Source: Sphingomonas endophytica
GTDB taxonomy: Bacteria; Pseudomonadota; Alphaproteobacteria; Sphingomonadales; Sphingomonadaceae
DNA: 64,000 bases
Direction: 5' to 3'
Assembly (NCBI RefSeq): GCF_014199415.1
Contig: NZ_JACIJN010000001.1
Coordinates: 248,001 to 312,000, forward strand
Shown: positions 40,585-49,786 of the stretch, one piece after another
Position numbering within the stretch: position 1 is the first letter of the stretch
How the letters are laid out: every line of letters starts with the position of its first letter
The notes under the pieces: generated by a model
Seen by the model: the letters and a program-made list of their open reading frames with translations, nothing else
The model's database searches: none
What the model was told of the DNA's origin: nothing
Program-made: the position numbers and the translations under genes

Positions 40585-42306
40585 TCAGATGTCCGCGAAG
40601 ACGTGCCGCTCAGCCTTGGCGCCGGGGTGCGTCACCGCGCCCTTGTACGCCGGGCCGACGTTCTGGGCGTAGCGCCACAGGGCCCCCGCACCATAATCGT
40701 TCTGGCGCGCCTGCCAGCGGGTGCGACGCTCGGCGAGCACGCCCTCGTCGACCAGCAGGTCGATCGTGCCGGCCTCGGCGTCGATGCGGATCGGGTCACC
40801 GTCCTCGACCAGCGCGATCGGGCCGCCGTCGGCCGCCTCCGGCCCGACATGGCCGATGCAGAAGCCGCGCGTGCCGCCCGAGAAGCGCCCGTCGGTGATG
40901 AGCGCGACCTTCTCGCCCATGCCGAGCCCGTAGAGCGCAGCGGTGGTGGAGAGCATTTCGCGCATCCCTGGCCCGCCCTTCGGGCCTTCGTAGCGGATGA
41001 TGATCACCTCGCCCTCGTTAATCTGCCGGGCCTCGACCGCGGCGAAGGCATCCTCCTCGCAATCGAAGCAGCGCGCCGGTCCCTCGAACTGCAGGCGGTG
41101 CATGCCGGCGACCTTGACGATCGCGCCATCGGGGGCGAGCGAGCCGCGCAACCCGACGACGCCGCCGGTCGGGGTGATCGGGGTGGCAACGTCGTAGATG
41201 ACCTTCTGGTCGGGGTTCCACGTCACTTCGTCGATGTTCTCGCCGAGCGTCTTGCCGGTCACGGTCAGGCACTCACCGTCGAGCAGCCCACCACCCAGCA
41301 TCGTCTTCATCAGCATGTACACGCCACCGGCCTCGTACATGTCTTTGGCGACATACTTGCCGCCCGGCTTGAGATCGGCGATGTAAGGCGTTGATTTAAA
41401 AGCCTCGGCCACATCGAACAGGTCGAAGTCGATCCCGGCCTCGCTCGCCATCGCGGGCAGGTGGAGCGCGGCGTTGGTCGAGCCGCCGGTCGCCGCCACG
41501 ACACGCGCGGCGTTGATGAACGCGCTGCGCGTGCAGATGTCGCGCGGACGCAGGTTGCGCGCGACCAGCTCCATGACCTGCGCGCCTGCCGCGACCGCGA
41601 TCTGCTCGCGCGTGGTGAACGGCGCGGGGACCATGTTGCTGTTGGGGAGCGACAGACCGATCGCCTCGCCGACGCAGGCCATCGTATTGGCGGTGAACTG
41701 TCCGCCGCACGCGCCGTGCCCGGGGCACGCGACCTTCTCCAGCTCGTGCACCTCGGACAGCGGGCAGGCGCCGGCCGCATATTTGCCGACCACCTCGAAC
41801 ACGTCGACGACGGTCACGTCGCGGTCGTGGAAGCGGCCAGGGAGGATCGAGCCGCCATAGACGAAGATCGACGGCACGTTGAGCCGCAGCATCGCCATCA
41901 TCATGCCGGGCAGCGACTTGTCGCAGCCCGCAAAGCCGACCAGCGCGTCATAGCAATGGCCGCGCACCGACAGCTCGACCGAATCGGCGATCACCTCGCG
42001 GCTGACCAGCGAGGATTTCATCCCCTGGTGGCCCATCGCGATGCCGTCGGTGACGGTGATCGTGTTGAAGCGGCGCGGCATCCCGCCGCCCTGCTCGACC
42101 CCGCGCCGCGCCGCATCGGCCTGCGCGTTGAGCGTGGTGTTGCACGGCGCGCTATCGTTGCCGGCGGAGGCGAGCGCGACGAACGGGCGCGCGATTTCCT
42201 CCTCGGTGAGCCCCATCGCATAATAATAGCTGCGGTGTGGCGCGCGTTCGGGGCCGACCGACACGTGGCGGCTCGGCAGGCGGGACTTGTCGAAGGTATG
42301 GGTCAT
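40585..42306 (-). CDS. ilvD: Dihydroxy-acid dehydratase
   Basis: This 573-residue Fe-S dehydratase performs the third step of branched-chain amino acid synthesis. Cluster cysteines are seen near residues 55 (SAPCNTT), 128 (FAGCDKS) and 200 (GHGACGG). The C-terminal half has [16 protein letters not shown] and [16 protein letters not shown]. The ATG of MTHTFDKSR was chosen over the in-frame GTG three codons upstream. Confidence 0.97.
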   Translation of the reverse strand: MTHTFDKSRLPSRHVSVGPERAPHRSYYYAMGLTEEEIARPFVALASAGNDSAPCNTTLNAQADAARRGVEQGGGMPRRFNTITVTDGIAMGHQGMKSSLVSREVIADSVELSVRGHCYDALVGFAGCDKSLPGMMMAMLRLNVPSIFVYGGSILPGRFHDRDVTVVDVFEVVGKYAAGACPLSEVHELEKVACPGHGACGGQFTANTMACVGEAIGLSLPNSNMVPAPFTTREQIAVAAGAQVMELVARNLRPRDICTRSAFINAARVVAATGGSTNAALHLPAMASEAGIDFDLFDVAEAFKSTPYIADLKPGGKYVAKDMYEAGGVYMLMKTMLGGGLLDGECLTVTGKTLGENIDEVTWNPDQKVIYDVATPITPTGGVVGLRGSLAPDGAIVKVAGMHRLQFEGPARCFDCEEDAFAAVEARQINEGEVIIIRYEGPKGGPGMREMLSTTAALYGLGMGEKVALITDGRFSGGTRGFCIGHVGPEAADGGPIALVEDGDPIRIDAEAGTIDLLVDEGVLAERRTRWQARQNDYGAGALWRYAQNVGPAYKGAVTHPGAKAERHVFADI

Positions 42307-42356
42307 GATGCGCACGCCTATGTCGCCGAAGGCAGGCGTTGCGCAAGTATAATGCG

Positions 42357-42704
42357 TCAGGCGAGTTCGCTGAGCGCCTTGTCGACCCCGTCGATCGTGA
42401 ACGGCTTGGCGAGCCGCGGACGTTCGCGGTGCGTCGGCGCAATCTCCTCGCCCCCGCCGCCGGTTGCGAAGACGAACGGGATGTTGCGCTCCGCCAGCGC
42501 ATCGGCGATCGCGAAGCTCTTCTCACCGCCGCGCAGGTTGACATCCAGGATCGCGGCGTCGAAGCCGCCCGCCTCGACCATCGGCAGCGCCGCGGCGACA
42601 CTGTCGGCGGTACCGGCATGGGTCTTGTCGAGCGCGTCGAGGAAGTCCTCGAGCATCATCGCGATCAACGGTTCGTCTTCGACCAAAAGCACACGCATCG
42701 TCAT
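42357..42704 (-). CDS. Stand-alone receiver-domain response regulator
   Basis: This 115-residue protein is a single CheY-like receiver without an output domain. The acidic pair lies at Glu9-Asp10 (LVEDEP), the phosphorylation site is Asp54 in [10 protein letters not shown], and the conserved lysine is in RLAKPF. The DVNLRGGxSF pattern is typical of receivers in HWE/stress-response systems. It sits just downstream of cckA (42 bases) on the same strand. The partner kinase is unknown; upstream ATGs exist but overlap less likely sequence. Confidence 0.87.
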   Translation of the reverse strand: MTMRVLLVEDEPLIAMMLEDFLDALDKTHAGTADSVAAALPMVEAGGFDAAILDVNLRGGEKSFAIADALAERNIPFVFATGGGGEEIAPTHRERPRLAKPFTIDGVDKALSELA

Positions 42705-42746
42705 GGCAAAACGCCATAGCGCGCTCGCGCGTGGGTGCAACCATTG

Positions 42747-45161
42747 TCAGGCGTCGGCGCGGGACGCTTCTTCCTGTGCGACCAGCACGTCGCGGGTCGC
42801 CTCGGCGAGTTGCTGGACCGAGAAGGGCTTCGGGAGGAACGACACGTTGTCGAGGTCGATCGACCGCCGCAACTGCTCCTCGGCATAGCCGGACATGAAC
42901 AGGATCGGGATGCCGGGATGGATCTTGCGCAGCTGCCGCGCGAGCGTCGGGCCGTCCATCAACGGCATCATCACGTCCGAGATCACCAGTGCCGGGCGAT
43001 CGACGCCCTGCATCAGCTCCATCGCCGCCTCGCCATTTTCGGCGGCGAGCACGGTATAGCCCTGCCGCGCCAGCGCGCGCTCGGCGACCGCGCGGACCAT
43101 GTCCTCGTCCTCGACCAGCAGGATCGTCCCGCTGCCCCACAGATCGCCCGAGCGGTGCCGCGCCGCCTGCTTGGCCTGCGCGGCGACGGTAACCGCATCG
43201 GTGACGCCGGCGGTGTGGACGGGCAGATAGATGGTGAAGGTCGCGCCGCGCCCCGGCCGCGAGTCGGCGAAGATGAAGCCGCCCGATTGCTTGACGATGC
43301 CGTAGACGGTCGACAGCCCGAGCCCGGTGCCCTTGCCGACCTCCTTGGTGGTGAAGAACGGCTCGAAGATCTTGGGCAGCACTTCCGGCGGAATGCCGGT
43401 GCCGGTATCGGAGATTTCCAGCGCGGTATAATCGCCGGTCGGGATGATATCGCCGCGGCGGCGTATCTCGGCGATCGGCACCGAGCGGGTCTGGATCGTC
43501 AGCTTGCCGCTGTTGCCGGTGCTGAGCATCGCATCGCGCGCGTTGACCGCGAGGTTGACGACGACCTGCTCCAGCTGTCCCGGATCGGCGCGCACCGGTC
43601 CCAGATCGCGGCCGTGCTTGACCTCCATCGTCACTGTCTCGCCCATCAGGCGGCGGAGCAGGTTGGAGACTTCGGACACGACATCGGGAAGCTGCAACAC
43701 CTGCGGACGCAGCGTCTGCTGGCGCGAGAACGCCAGCAACTGCCGGGTCAGGCTGGCGGCACGGTTGGAATTGGCGCGGATCTGCTGGATGTCGTCATAA
43801 TCGCTGTCGCCGGGCGAGTGGCGCATCAGCATCAGGTCGCAATGGCCGATAATGGCGGTAAGGATGTTGTTGAAATCGTGCGCGACGCCCCCGGCGAGCT
43901 GGCCGACCGCCTGCATCTTGGTCGCCTGCGCCACTTCGCGCTTGAGCCGGTTCTCCTCGCCATTGTCCTTGAGGCTGAGCAGCACCGCCGCGTCGCCGAG
44001 CCCGCGCGCGGCGGCGATCGACAGTGCGACCGGCTCGTCGGGATGATCCTTGAGCCGCACCGCCAGATCGGTCGAGCGCGCCGCGGTGCTGGCGAAGCGG
44101 CGGATCGCATCGGCGACCGCGCTCTTGTCCTCGCGCACCACCAGATCGCCGGGATAGATCGGCGGCGCGGTGGCGTCGACGCTTGCGGCGCGCGCGAAGG
44201 CGCTGTTCATCTGGAGGAAGCGGCCCTCGCGGTCGACGAGCGCGACGCCGAACGGCATCAGCATCAGCAGCGCCTCGATGCCGTCGCCCGACCCGCCGAG
44301 CGACGGATCGCTGTCGACCAGCGCGACGAGGATCGGAGCCTCCGAATCGTCGGCGAGCGGGATCTGGATCAGCCGCAGCGGATTGGACGCGCTGCCCTCC
44401 GCGACGAAGCGGACCAGCCCGGCCTGATCCTCGGCGAGGAACAGCGCCAGATCCTCGCCGATGATCGGCTGGTCCGGTGACGGCGCGGCGCGGGTCTTGA
44501 GCACCGCGTTGGCGGAGATGACATAGCCCTCGGCAGTGATGAGCGCGGCCATTACCCCGGCGGCGCCGAGCTGCGCCCCGAGCGTTCCGTCAAGCGCCTC
44601 CATCAACCGCGCGGGCAGACCCGGCGAGACAGTGCGCCCCGCGAAGCGCCACACCAGCACGTCCTGCTGCTGCCCGGCGCGGGTGATCGTCGCCTCGATC
44701 GCGCCGACCGGCCCCTTCAGCGTGACGCGCGCCTGCCCGTCGCGCCATGCGGTGCGGCCCGCCACCTCCAGCTCACCCGCGCCGTCACCGGCCAGCGGCA
44801 GCGACGGCGGCGTGGGAAAGCCCGCGAACAGATGCTCGTAGTGATCGTTGGCGCACACCAGCCGCCCGCCGCGATCGGTGATGGCGATGCCGTCGAAGCT
44901 CGCCTCGGCCATGACGCGGAGCAGCTCCCAGTCATAGGCGACCGAGATCGCCGCGCCCGCGCCGCGTCGCAGCCGCACGATCGCGGCTCCCGCCCCCGCC
45001 AGCACCAGCGCCGCCGCGAGGAAGCCGCCCGCGACCATCGCATCGCCGACCAGCCACAGGATCAGCGCGGCGGCCGCCATGCCGGCGACCCCCGCGATCG
45101 CCAGCGCGGCGGTTCCGCCGTCGAGCCACCGGCGCTTTCTCTCGATCGTGGCGAGCCGCAT
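42747..45161 (-). CDS. cckA: Hybrid histidine kinase CckA
   Basis: This 804-residue kinase feeds the CtrA phosphorelay that governs cell cycle and development. Two N-terminal membrane segments lie within residues 15-65. PAS-like domains follow, then HisKA with the phosphorylated histidine in [15 protein letters not shown], the ATPase motifs [10 protein letters not shown] and [12 protein letters not shown], and a C-terminal receiver with the aspartate in [13 protein letters not shown] and FLPKPFS. The [10 protein letters not shown] context is typical of CckA. The ATG start is preceded by an in-frame GTG. Confidence 0.93.
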   Translation of the reverse strand: MRLATIERKRRWLDGGTAALAIAGVAGMAAAALILWLVGDAMVAGGFLAAALVLAGAGAAIVRLRRGAGAAISVAYDWELLRVMAEASFDGIAITDRGGRLVCANDHYEHLFAGFPTPPSLPLAGDGAGELEVAGRTAWRDGQARVTLKGPVGAIEATITRAGQQQDVLVWRFAGRTVSPGLPARLMEALDGTLGAQLGAAGVMAALITAEGYVISANAVLKTRAAPSPDQPIIGEDLALFLAEDQAGLVRFVAEGSASNPLRLIQIPLADDSEAPILVALVDSDPSLGGSGDGIEALLMLMPFGVALVDREGRFLQMNSAFARAASVDATAPPIYPGDLVVREDKSAVADAIRRFASTAARSTDLAVRLKDHPDEPVALSIAAARGLGDAAVLLSLKDNGEENRLKREVAQATKMQAVGQLAGGVAHDFNNILTAIIGHCDLMLMRHSPGDSDYDDIQQIRANSNRAASLTRQLLAFSRQQTLRPQVLQLPDVVSEVSNLLRRLMGETVTMEVKHGRDLGPVRADPGQLEQVVVNLAVNARDAMLSTGNSGKLTIQTRSVPIAEIRRRGDIIPTGDYTALEISDTGTGIPPEVLPKIFEPFFTTKEVGKGTGLGLSTVYGIVKQSGGFIFADSRPGRGATFTIYLPVHTAGVTDAVTVAAQAKQAARHRSGDLWGSGTILLVEDEDMVRAVAERALARQGYTVLAAENGEAAMELMQGVDRPALVISDVMMPLMDGPTLARQLRKIHPGIPILFMSGYAEEQLRRSIDLDNVSFLPKPFSVQQLAEATRDVLVAQEEASRADA

Positions 45162-45178
45162 CACCGTCGTTCAGCCGA

Positions 45179-47227
45179 TCACCAGATCCGCACCCGCGCT
45201 TCGGGCGCGAGATACAGTTTCTGGCCCGGCTGCGGGTTATAGGCCGAATACCACGGGTCCATGTTGCGGACGATGTTGCCGCGCTGCTCCGACGGGGCGT
45301 GCGGATCGGTCAGCAGGCGCTGGCGCAGATTGGCCTCGCGATAGTTGCGGCGCCAGACCTGCGCCCAGCCGAGGTAGAAACGCTGGTCGCCGGTGAAGCC
45401 GTCGATCACCGGCGCGGGCTTGCCGCCCAGCGTCGCGACATAAGCGTCATGCGCGGCGGCGAGCCCGGCGAGATCGGCGCTGTTCTCGCCGAGCGTCAGT
45501 TCGCCCTTCACGTGCATCCCCGGCAGCGGCTCGTACGCGTCATATTGCCTGGCCAGCCGCTCGCTGAGCGCTTTGAACTTCTGGACGTCGCCGTCGGTCC
45601 ACCATTGCGTCAGCCGGCCCTTGCTGTCGTATTTCGCGCCCTGGTCATCGAAATGGTGGCTGATCTCATGCCCGATCACCGCGCCGATCCCGCCATAATT
45701 CACCGCCGGGTCAGCCTTGGGATCGAAGAACGGCGGCTGGAGGATCGCCGCCGGGAAAGTGATCGCGACCAGCCCGAAATTGGCCTGCGCGTTCACCGTC
45801 ATCGGCGCCATTCCCCATTCCCAGCGGTAGATCGGCTTGCCGAGCTTGGTGACGTTGTCGTCGTGCCGCCACTGGTTGGCGCGCAGCATGTTGCCGAACG
45901 CATCACCGGCGCGCACGTCGAGGCTGGAATAATCATGCCATTGTTCGGGATAGCCGATCCGCGGCGTGAAAGCGGCAAGCTTGGCGAGCGCCTTCTGCTT
46001 GGTCTCGGGCGCCATCCAGTCGAGCTTCTCGACGCGACGGCCGAGCGCGGCGAGCACGTTCTTGACCATCTCGTCCGCCGCCGCCTTGGTCTCGGGCGGG
46101 AAATAGCGCGCGACATAGACCTTGCTGACCTCGTCGGTCAGCGCCGAGGAGGTGAAGCTGACCCCGCGCTTCCAGCGCTCCTGCTGCTGCGGCGTGCCGC
46201 TCAGCACCGTGCCGTTGAACGCGAAGCTCTCCGCATCAATCGCCTTCGGCAGCACGTCGGCGAAACCGTCGAGGCTGCGCACCAGCAACTGGTCGCGCAG
46301 CACCGCGATCGGGGTGGCCGCGATCAGCTTGGCGGTGCCGGCGATCGCGGTCGGCTGCGCGACGATCAGCGTCGGCGCGCTCGCCTTCTCGGCCTTCAGG
46401 AAGGTGGCGAAGTCGAAGCCCGGCGCGCTCTGGCGCAATTGCTCAAGCGTCATCTTGTTATAGGTCTTGTCGGCGTCGCGACTGTCGATGCGGGTCCAGT
46501 GGACGCGCGCCAGCTCGGTCTCGAACGCCACCAGCGCGGCGGCACGCGCCTCGCCGTTCGGCTCGCCCGCCAGCGTCAGCAGCTTGGCCACGTGCGCCTG
46601 ATAGGCCGCCTTGGTCTGCATCAGCTTGGCGTCGGTCGACAGGTAATAGTCGCGGTCGGGCATCCCCAGCCCGTTCTGCATCAGATTGACCGCATAGGTA
46701 TCCGGGTCCTTGTCGTCCTGCCCGACATAGAGGCCGAACGGGATGTCGACGCCGTTGCGGTCCGCCTCGGCGAGCAAGGCGGGATAGCCGGCCTTGTCGA
46801 CCTTGCGGATCTTCGCCAGCCACGGCTGGATCGGCTTCAGCCCGGCATTCTCGATCGCACCGGTGTCGAGGAAGGCGGCATAGGCCGCACCGATCTTCGA
46901 TCTGGGATCGGCCTTGGCGCCTTCGAGGATCGCGCGGGTGCGCTCGCGCGACAGGTCCTGCAGCACGTTAAATGCGCCGTAATTCGATTCGTCGGCGGGG
47001 ATCGCGGTGTTCTTCGCCCAGGTGCCGTTGGCGAAGCCGTAGAAATCGTCGCCGGGCTGGACCGAGCGGTCCATGCCCGCGGCGTCGAACCCGAACGTGC
47101 CATAGGTGGGACGGTCACCGGCGGGCGCCGGCGTGCTCGCGGCCGGTTGCTGCTGCGCGGACTGGGCGAGCAGCGCGGCGGGCACCAGCGCGAAGAGCGA
47201 AGTAACGGTGACGGCAAGAAAACGCAT
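45179..47227 (-). CDS. M13 family metalloendopeptidase
   Basis: This 682-residue zinc peptidase is of the neprilysin/PepO family. A signal peptide follows the ATG (MRFLAVTVTSLFALVPAALLAQ), so it is probably periplasmic. The zinc motif HEISHHFDD (His-Glu-X-X-His) lies about residue 510, the third ligand in GENSADLAG about 60 residues on, and the C-terminal EARVRIW is characteristic. The N-terminal DRSVQPGDDFYGFANGTW motif is also typical. It is upstream of cckA on the same strand. Confidence 0.94.
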   Translation of the reverse strand: MRFLAVTVTSLFALVPAALLAQSAQQQPAASTPAPAGDRPTYGTFGFDAAGMDRSVQPGDDFYGFANGTWAKNTAIPADESNYGAFNVLQDLSRERTRAILEGAKADPRSKIGAAYAAFLDTGAIENAGLKPIQPWLAKIRKVDKAGYPALLAEADRNGVDIPFGLYVGQDDKDPDTYAVNLMQNGLGMPDRDYYLSTDAKLMQTKAAYQAHVAKLLTLAGEPNGEARAAALVAFETELARVHWTRIDSRDADKTYNKMTLEQLRQSAPGFDFATFLKAEKASAPTLIVAQPTAIAGTAKLIAATPIAVLRDQLLVRSLDGFADVLPKAIDAESFAFNGTVLSGTPQQQERWKRGVSFTSSALTDEVSKVYVARYFPPETKAAADEMVKNVLAALGRRVEKLDWMAPETKQKALAKLAAFTPRIGYPEQWHDYSSLDVRAGDAFGNMLRANQWRHDDNVTKLGKPIYRWEWGMAPMTVNAQANFGLVAITFPAAILQPPFFDPKADPAVNYGGIGAVIGHEISHHFDDQGAKYDSKGRLTQWWTDGDVQKFKALSERLARQYDAYEPLPGMHVKGELTLGENSADLAGLAAAHDAYVATLGGKPAPVIDGFTGDQRFYLGWAQVWRRNYREANLRQRLLTDPHAPSEQRGNIVRNMDPWYSAYNPQPGQKLYLAPEARVRIW

Positions 47228-47291
47228 GTACCAGGCATCCTTCGGGAAAGCCGCTGAATGCCGGGTTTGTAACGAGCCGTGGCCGCCTGTG

Positions 47292-47852
47292 CTAGTTACC
47301 GTGGTGACGGTGTCGCCACTTGCGCGCGATCCACAGCCGCCAGAGCAGCGCCGCCAGCCCATAGCCGAGCACCGCGCCGAGCACCGAGCACACCACCATG
47401 CCGACCGCGGTGGCGGGGCCGACGTCCCGGAGCAGCCAGTCGATCCAGCCCGGCGCCGCCTGCACCGCGTCGCCCAACGGCTGCCCGGGCACCGAGCGGT
47501 CGAGATGGAGCAGCCAGTTGCCGACCTTGTAGTACATCACGAACAGCAACGGCGTGGTCAGCGGGTTGGTGAAGAAGGTGGTGAGCGCCGCCGCCGGCAC
47601 GTTGGCGCGCAACGGCAGCGCGAGCACCGCCGAGGCCGGAATCTGGCCAAGCGGGATCAGGATGCCGGTGAACATCCCCAACGCCACCCCGCGCGGCACC
47701 GAGCGGCGCGTGAACCGCCAGAGCTCCGGTGCGAGCACGCGATGCGCGACCGGACGGAGCACGCGGCTGTTCGCCATTGATTCGCGCGTCGGCAAGTTGC
47801 GGCGGCTCCACGCCGCCACGCGCTCCCACAGCGTCACCGGCCGCGTCGCCAT
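47292..47852 (-). CDS. DUF2062 domain membrane protein
   Basis: This 186-residue protein has the DUF2062 pattern: SVPRGVALGMFTGILIPLGQIPASAVLALPLRANVPAA (first membrane pair region) and FFTNPLTTPLLFVMYYKVG, then a C-terminal membrane segment VGMVVCSVLGAVLGYGLAALLW. It is an inner-membrane protein of unknown function. It ends 2 bases after smpB on the same strand... the smpB stop lies 2 bases below its start, so the two read as one leftward unit. Confidence 0.88.
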   Translation of the reverse strand: MATRPVTLWERVAAWSRRNLPTRESMANSRVLRPVAHRVLAPELWRFTRRSVPRGVALGMFTGILIPLGQIPASAVLALPLRANVPAAALTTFFTNPLTTPLLFVMYYKVGNWLLHLDRSVPGQPLGDAVQAAPGWIDWLLRDVGPATAVGMVVCSVLGAVLGYGLAALLWRLWIARKWRHRHHGN

Positions 47853-47854
47853 CG

Positions 47855-48337
47855 TCAGCCGTGATCGCGCAGGATGCGCCCGGCCTCGCGCTTCCAGTCG
47901 CGTTCCTTGATATGTTCGCGCTTGTCGTGCGCCTTGCGCCCCTTGGCGAGTGCCAGTTCCACCTTCGCGCGCCCCTGCCCGTTGAAGTAGATCATCAACG
48001 GCACCAGCGTCATGCCGTCCCGCGCGACCGCGCCGTGGAGCTTGTTTATCTCGCGCTCGTGAAGCAGCAGTTTACGCGGGCGCTTGGGCTCGTGGTTGAA
48101 GCGGTTGCCGTGGCTGAATTCGGGAATGTTCGAATTGACCAGCCACACCTCGTCGCCCTTCACCTCGGCATAGCTCTCCGCGATCGAGCCCTCGCCGAAG
48201 CGCAGCGACTTCACCTCGGTGCCGGTGAGCACGATCCCCGCCTCATAGGTGGTGTCGACCGCATAATCGAAGCGGGCGCGACGGTTCTCGGCGACGATCT
48301 TCTTCTTGTCGAAGGTGGCGGGTTTGGGACGCGGCAT
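47855..48337 (-). CDS. smpB: SsrA-binding protein SmpB
   Basis: This 160-residue partner of tmRNA rescues stalled ribosomes. The sequence has [36 protein letters not shown] core with the usual segments, here starting [12 protein letters not shown], then [12 protein letters not shown], and the basic C-terminal [19 protein letters not shown] that mimics the decoding interaction. It is leftward with dapA upstream and DUF2062 upstream in order; dapA-smpB proximity is common in alphaproteobacteria. Confidence 0.96.
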   Translation of the reverse strand: MPRPKPATFDKKKIVAENRRARFDYAVDTTYEAGIVLTGTEVKSLRFGEGSIAESYAEVKGDEVWLVNSNIPEFSHGNRFNHEPKRPRKLLLHEREINKLHGAVARDGMTLVPLMIYFNGQGRAKVELALAKGRKAHDKREHIKERDWKREAGRILRDHG

Positions 48338-48376
48338 GGGGGCGATGTAGGCGCGAGCGGCGTAAGGGGCAAACGG

Positions 48377-48697
48377 CTAACGGCGAGATTTTCCAAGCGG
48401 GATCTTGAGCCAGATCATCGCGCGGTTGCTCTGGACACCGCCGGCCGTCGCGGCTTCGGCCTCCGCCGCCAGTGCGGCGCGGTCGCCGAGGATGGCGGTC
48501 TCGGCTTTGGGGAGTGCCGCGGCATCGGCGTCGTAGCGGTCGGTGAGCGGGCGGAGGCGGTAGCGTTCCGGATCGGGGCGACGGCCGCAGACGACCACGT
48601 CGTTGCCATTAGAGGCGCGGCATGGATCAGCGACCGCGGGCTTGTCGAGCAGCGGACCGGCGACGACGGACTGGAGCAGGACCCAGAACGCCGTCAT
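48377..48697 (-). CDS. Small conserved hypothetical protein
   Basis: This 106-residue protein starts with a hydrophobic stretch (MTAFWVLLQSVVAG) that may be a weak signal. DPCRASNGNDVVVCGRRPDPERYRL resembles short exported proteins common in sphingomonads, where the two cysteines could pair. The C-terminus is basic (KIPLGKSRR). It lies between dapA (upstream) and smpB (downstream) on the minus strand. No function can be proposed. Confidence 0.68.
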   Translation of the reverse strand: MTAFWVLLQSVVAGPLLDKPAVADPCRASNGNDVVVCGRRPDPERYRLRPLTDRYDADAAALPKAETAILGDRAALAAEAEAATAGGVQSNRAMIWLKIPLGKSRR

Positions 48698-48719
48698 GTC
48701 CTAGCTCCGAAGAGAGGCC

Positions 48720-48794
48720 GTCATTGCGAGCGCAGCGAAGCAAACCAGGGCGTCCTGATCCGGCTCTGGATTGCTTCGCTGCGCTCGCAATGAC
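48720..48794. repeat. Palindromic repeat, family A, copy 4
   Basis: This ~75-bp element starts GTCATTGCGAGCGCAGCGAA and ends TTCGCTGCGCTCGCAATGAC, a perfect 20-base inverted pair. The arm difference relative to copies 1-3 (GCAGC) is matched on the other side (GCTGC). It lies 12 bases past the dapA stop. Confidence 0.9.
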
Positions 48795-48806
48795 GGAGGG
48801 GTTACG

Positions 48807-49688
48807 TCAGAGGCCGGCGCGTTGCAGCCCGGCGTCGACCGCCGCGCGGCTCGCTTCGGACGGCCACGTCATCGGCAGCCGCAGGCCATCGGGGAAGCCG
48901 AGACGCACCTTCGTCATCGCATATTTGACCGGACCCGGCGAGGCGTCGGTGAACAGCGAAGTGTGGAGCGCGAACAGCCGATCGTGGAAGTCGCGCGCGG
49001 TCGCATAGTCACCCGCGGCACAGGCGCGCTGGAAATCGGCGCAGAGCCGTGGCGCGACATTGGCGGTCACCGAGATGCAACCGATCCCGCCATTGGCGTT
49101 GAAGGCAAGCCCGAGATCGTCATTGCCCGACAATTGGCAGAATGCCGCGCCCAGCCCGGCGCGGTGCTGCGTCACCCGCGTCAGCACGCCCGAGGCGTCC
49201 TTGACCGCGACGAACACCTTCGGGAATGCCGACACGATGCGGATCAGCGTTTCCGGCTGGATGTCGGTCACGGTCCGCGCCGGCACGTTATACAATACGA
49301 TGGGCAAGGGCGTGTCGGCGGCGAGGGCCTCGAAATGACGATAGATCCCCTCTTGCGAGGGACGGTTGTAATAAGGCGGCACCATCAGCGCGGCATCCGC
49401 CCCCGCCTCGCGCGCGGCGTGCAGGTTCGCGGCGGCGACGCGCGTGTCGTTCGACCCGGCCCCGGCGATCACCGGCACGCGGCCCTTCGCCTGATCGACG
49501 CAGACGCGGACGATCGCGAACTGCTCCTCCTTGGTCAGCGTCGCCGCCTCGCCGGTGGTGCCGCACGGGACGAGCGCGGACGAACCCTCGGCGATCTGCC
49601 ACTCGACAAGTTCGCGATAGGCCGATTCGACGAATTCGCCCTGCGCATCGAACGGCGTGACCAATGCGGGGATGGAACCTGAGAACAT
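48807..49688 (-). CDS. dapA: 4-hydroxy-tetrahydrodipicolinate synthase
   Basis: This 293-residue aldolase condenses pyruvate with aspartate semialdehyde for lysine and peptidoglycan. It starts MFSGSIPALVTPFD. The motif CGTTGEAATL, the tyrosine in LYNVPARTV and the Schiff-base lysine in VAVKDASGVL are standard. The ATG at 49688 was chosen; the frame is open 31 codons further up without a family match. It is divergent from the lytic transglycosylase gene. Confidence 0.96.
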   Translation of the reverse strand: MFSGSIPALVTPFDAQGEFVESAYRELVEWQIAEGSSALVPCGTTGEAATLTKEEQFAIVRVCVDQAKGRVPVIAGAGSNDTRVAAANLHAAREAGADAALMVPPYYNRPSQEGIYRHFEALAADTPLPIVLYNVPARTVTDIQPETLIRIVSAFPKVFVAVKDASGVLTRVTQHRAGLGAAFCQLSGNDDLGLAFNANGGIGCISVTANVAPRLCADFQRACAAGDYATARDFHDRLFALHTSLFTDASPGPVKYAMTKVRLGFPDGLRLPMTWPSEASRAAVDAGLQRAGL

Positions 49689-49786
49689 GAGACGAATTTG
49701 CTCCTGACACGCGTTTCGGGGACGCCGTGCAGCGCAGATACCGCTAGGGCTGCTATACTGTCCACCACGGGCGTCGGTCAAAAACA

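Noticed and set aside
49754..49759. TATACT as a promoter for the lytic transglycosylase
   Set aside because: It is a good -10 match but no recognisable -35 lies 16-18 bases upstream (AGCGCA), so it was not listed.
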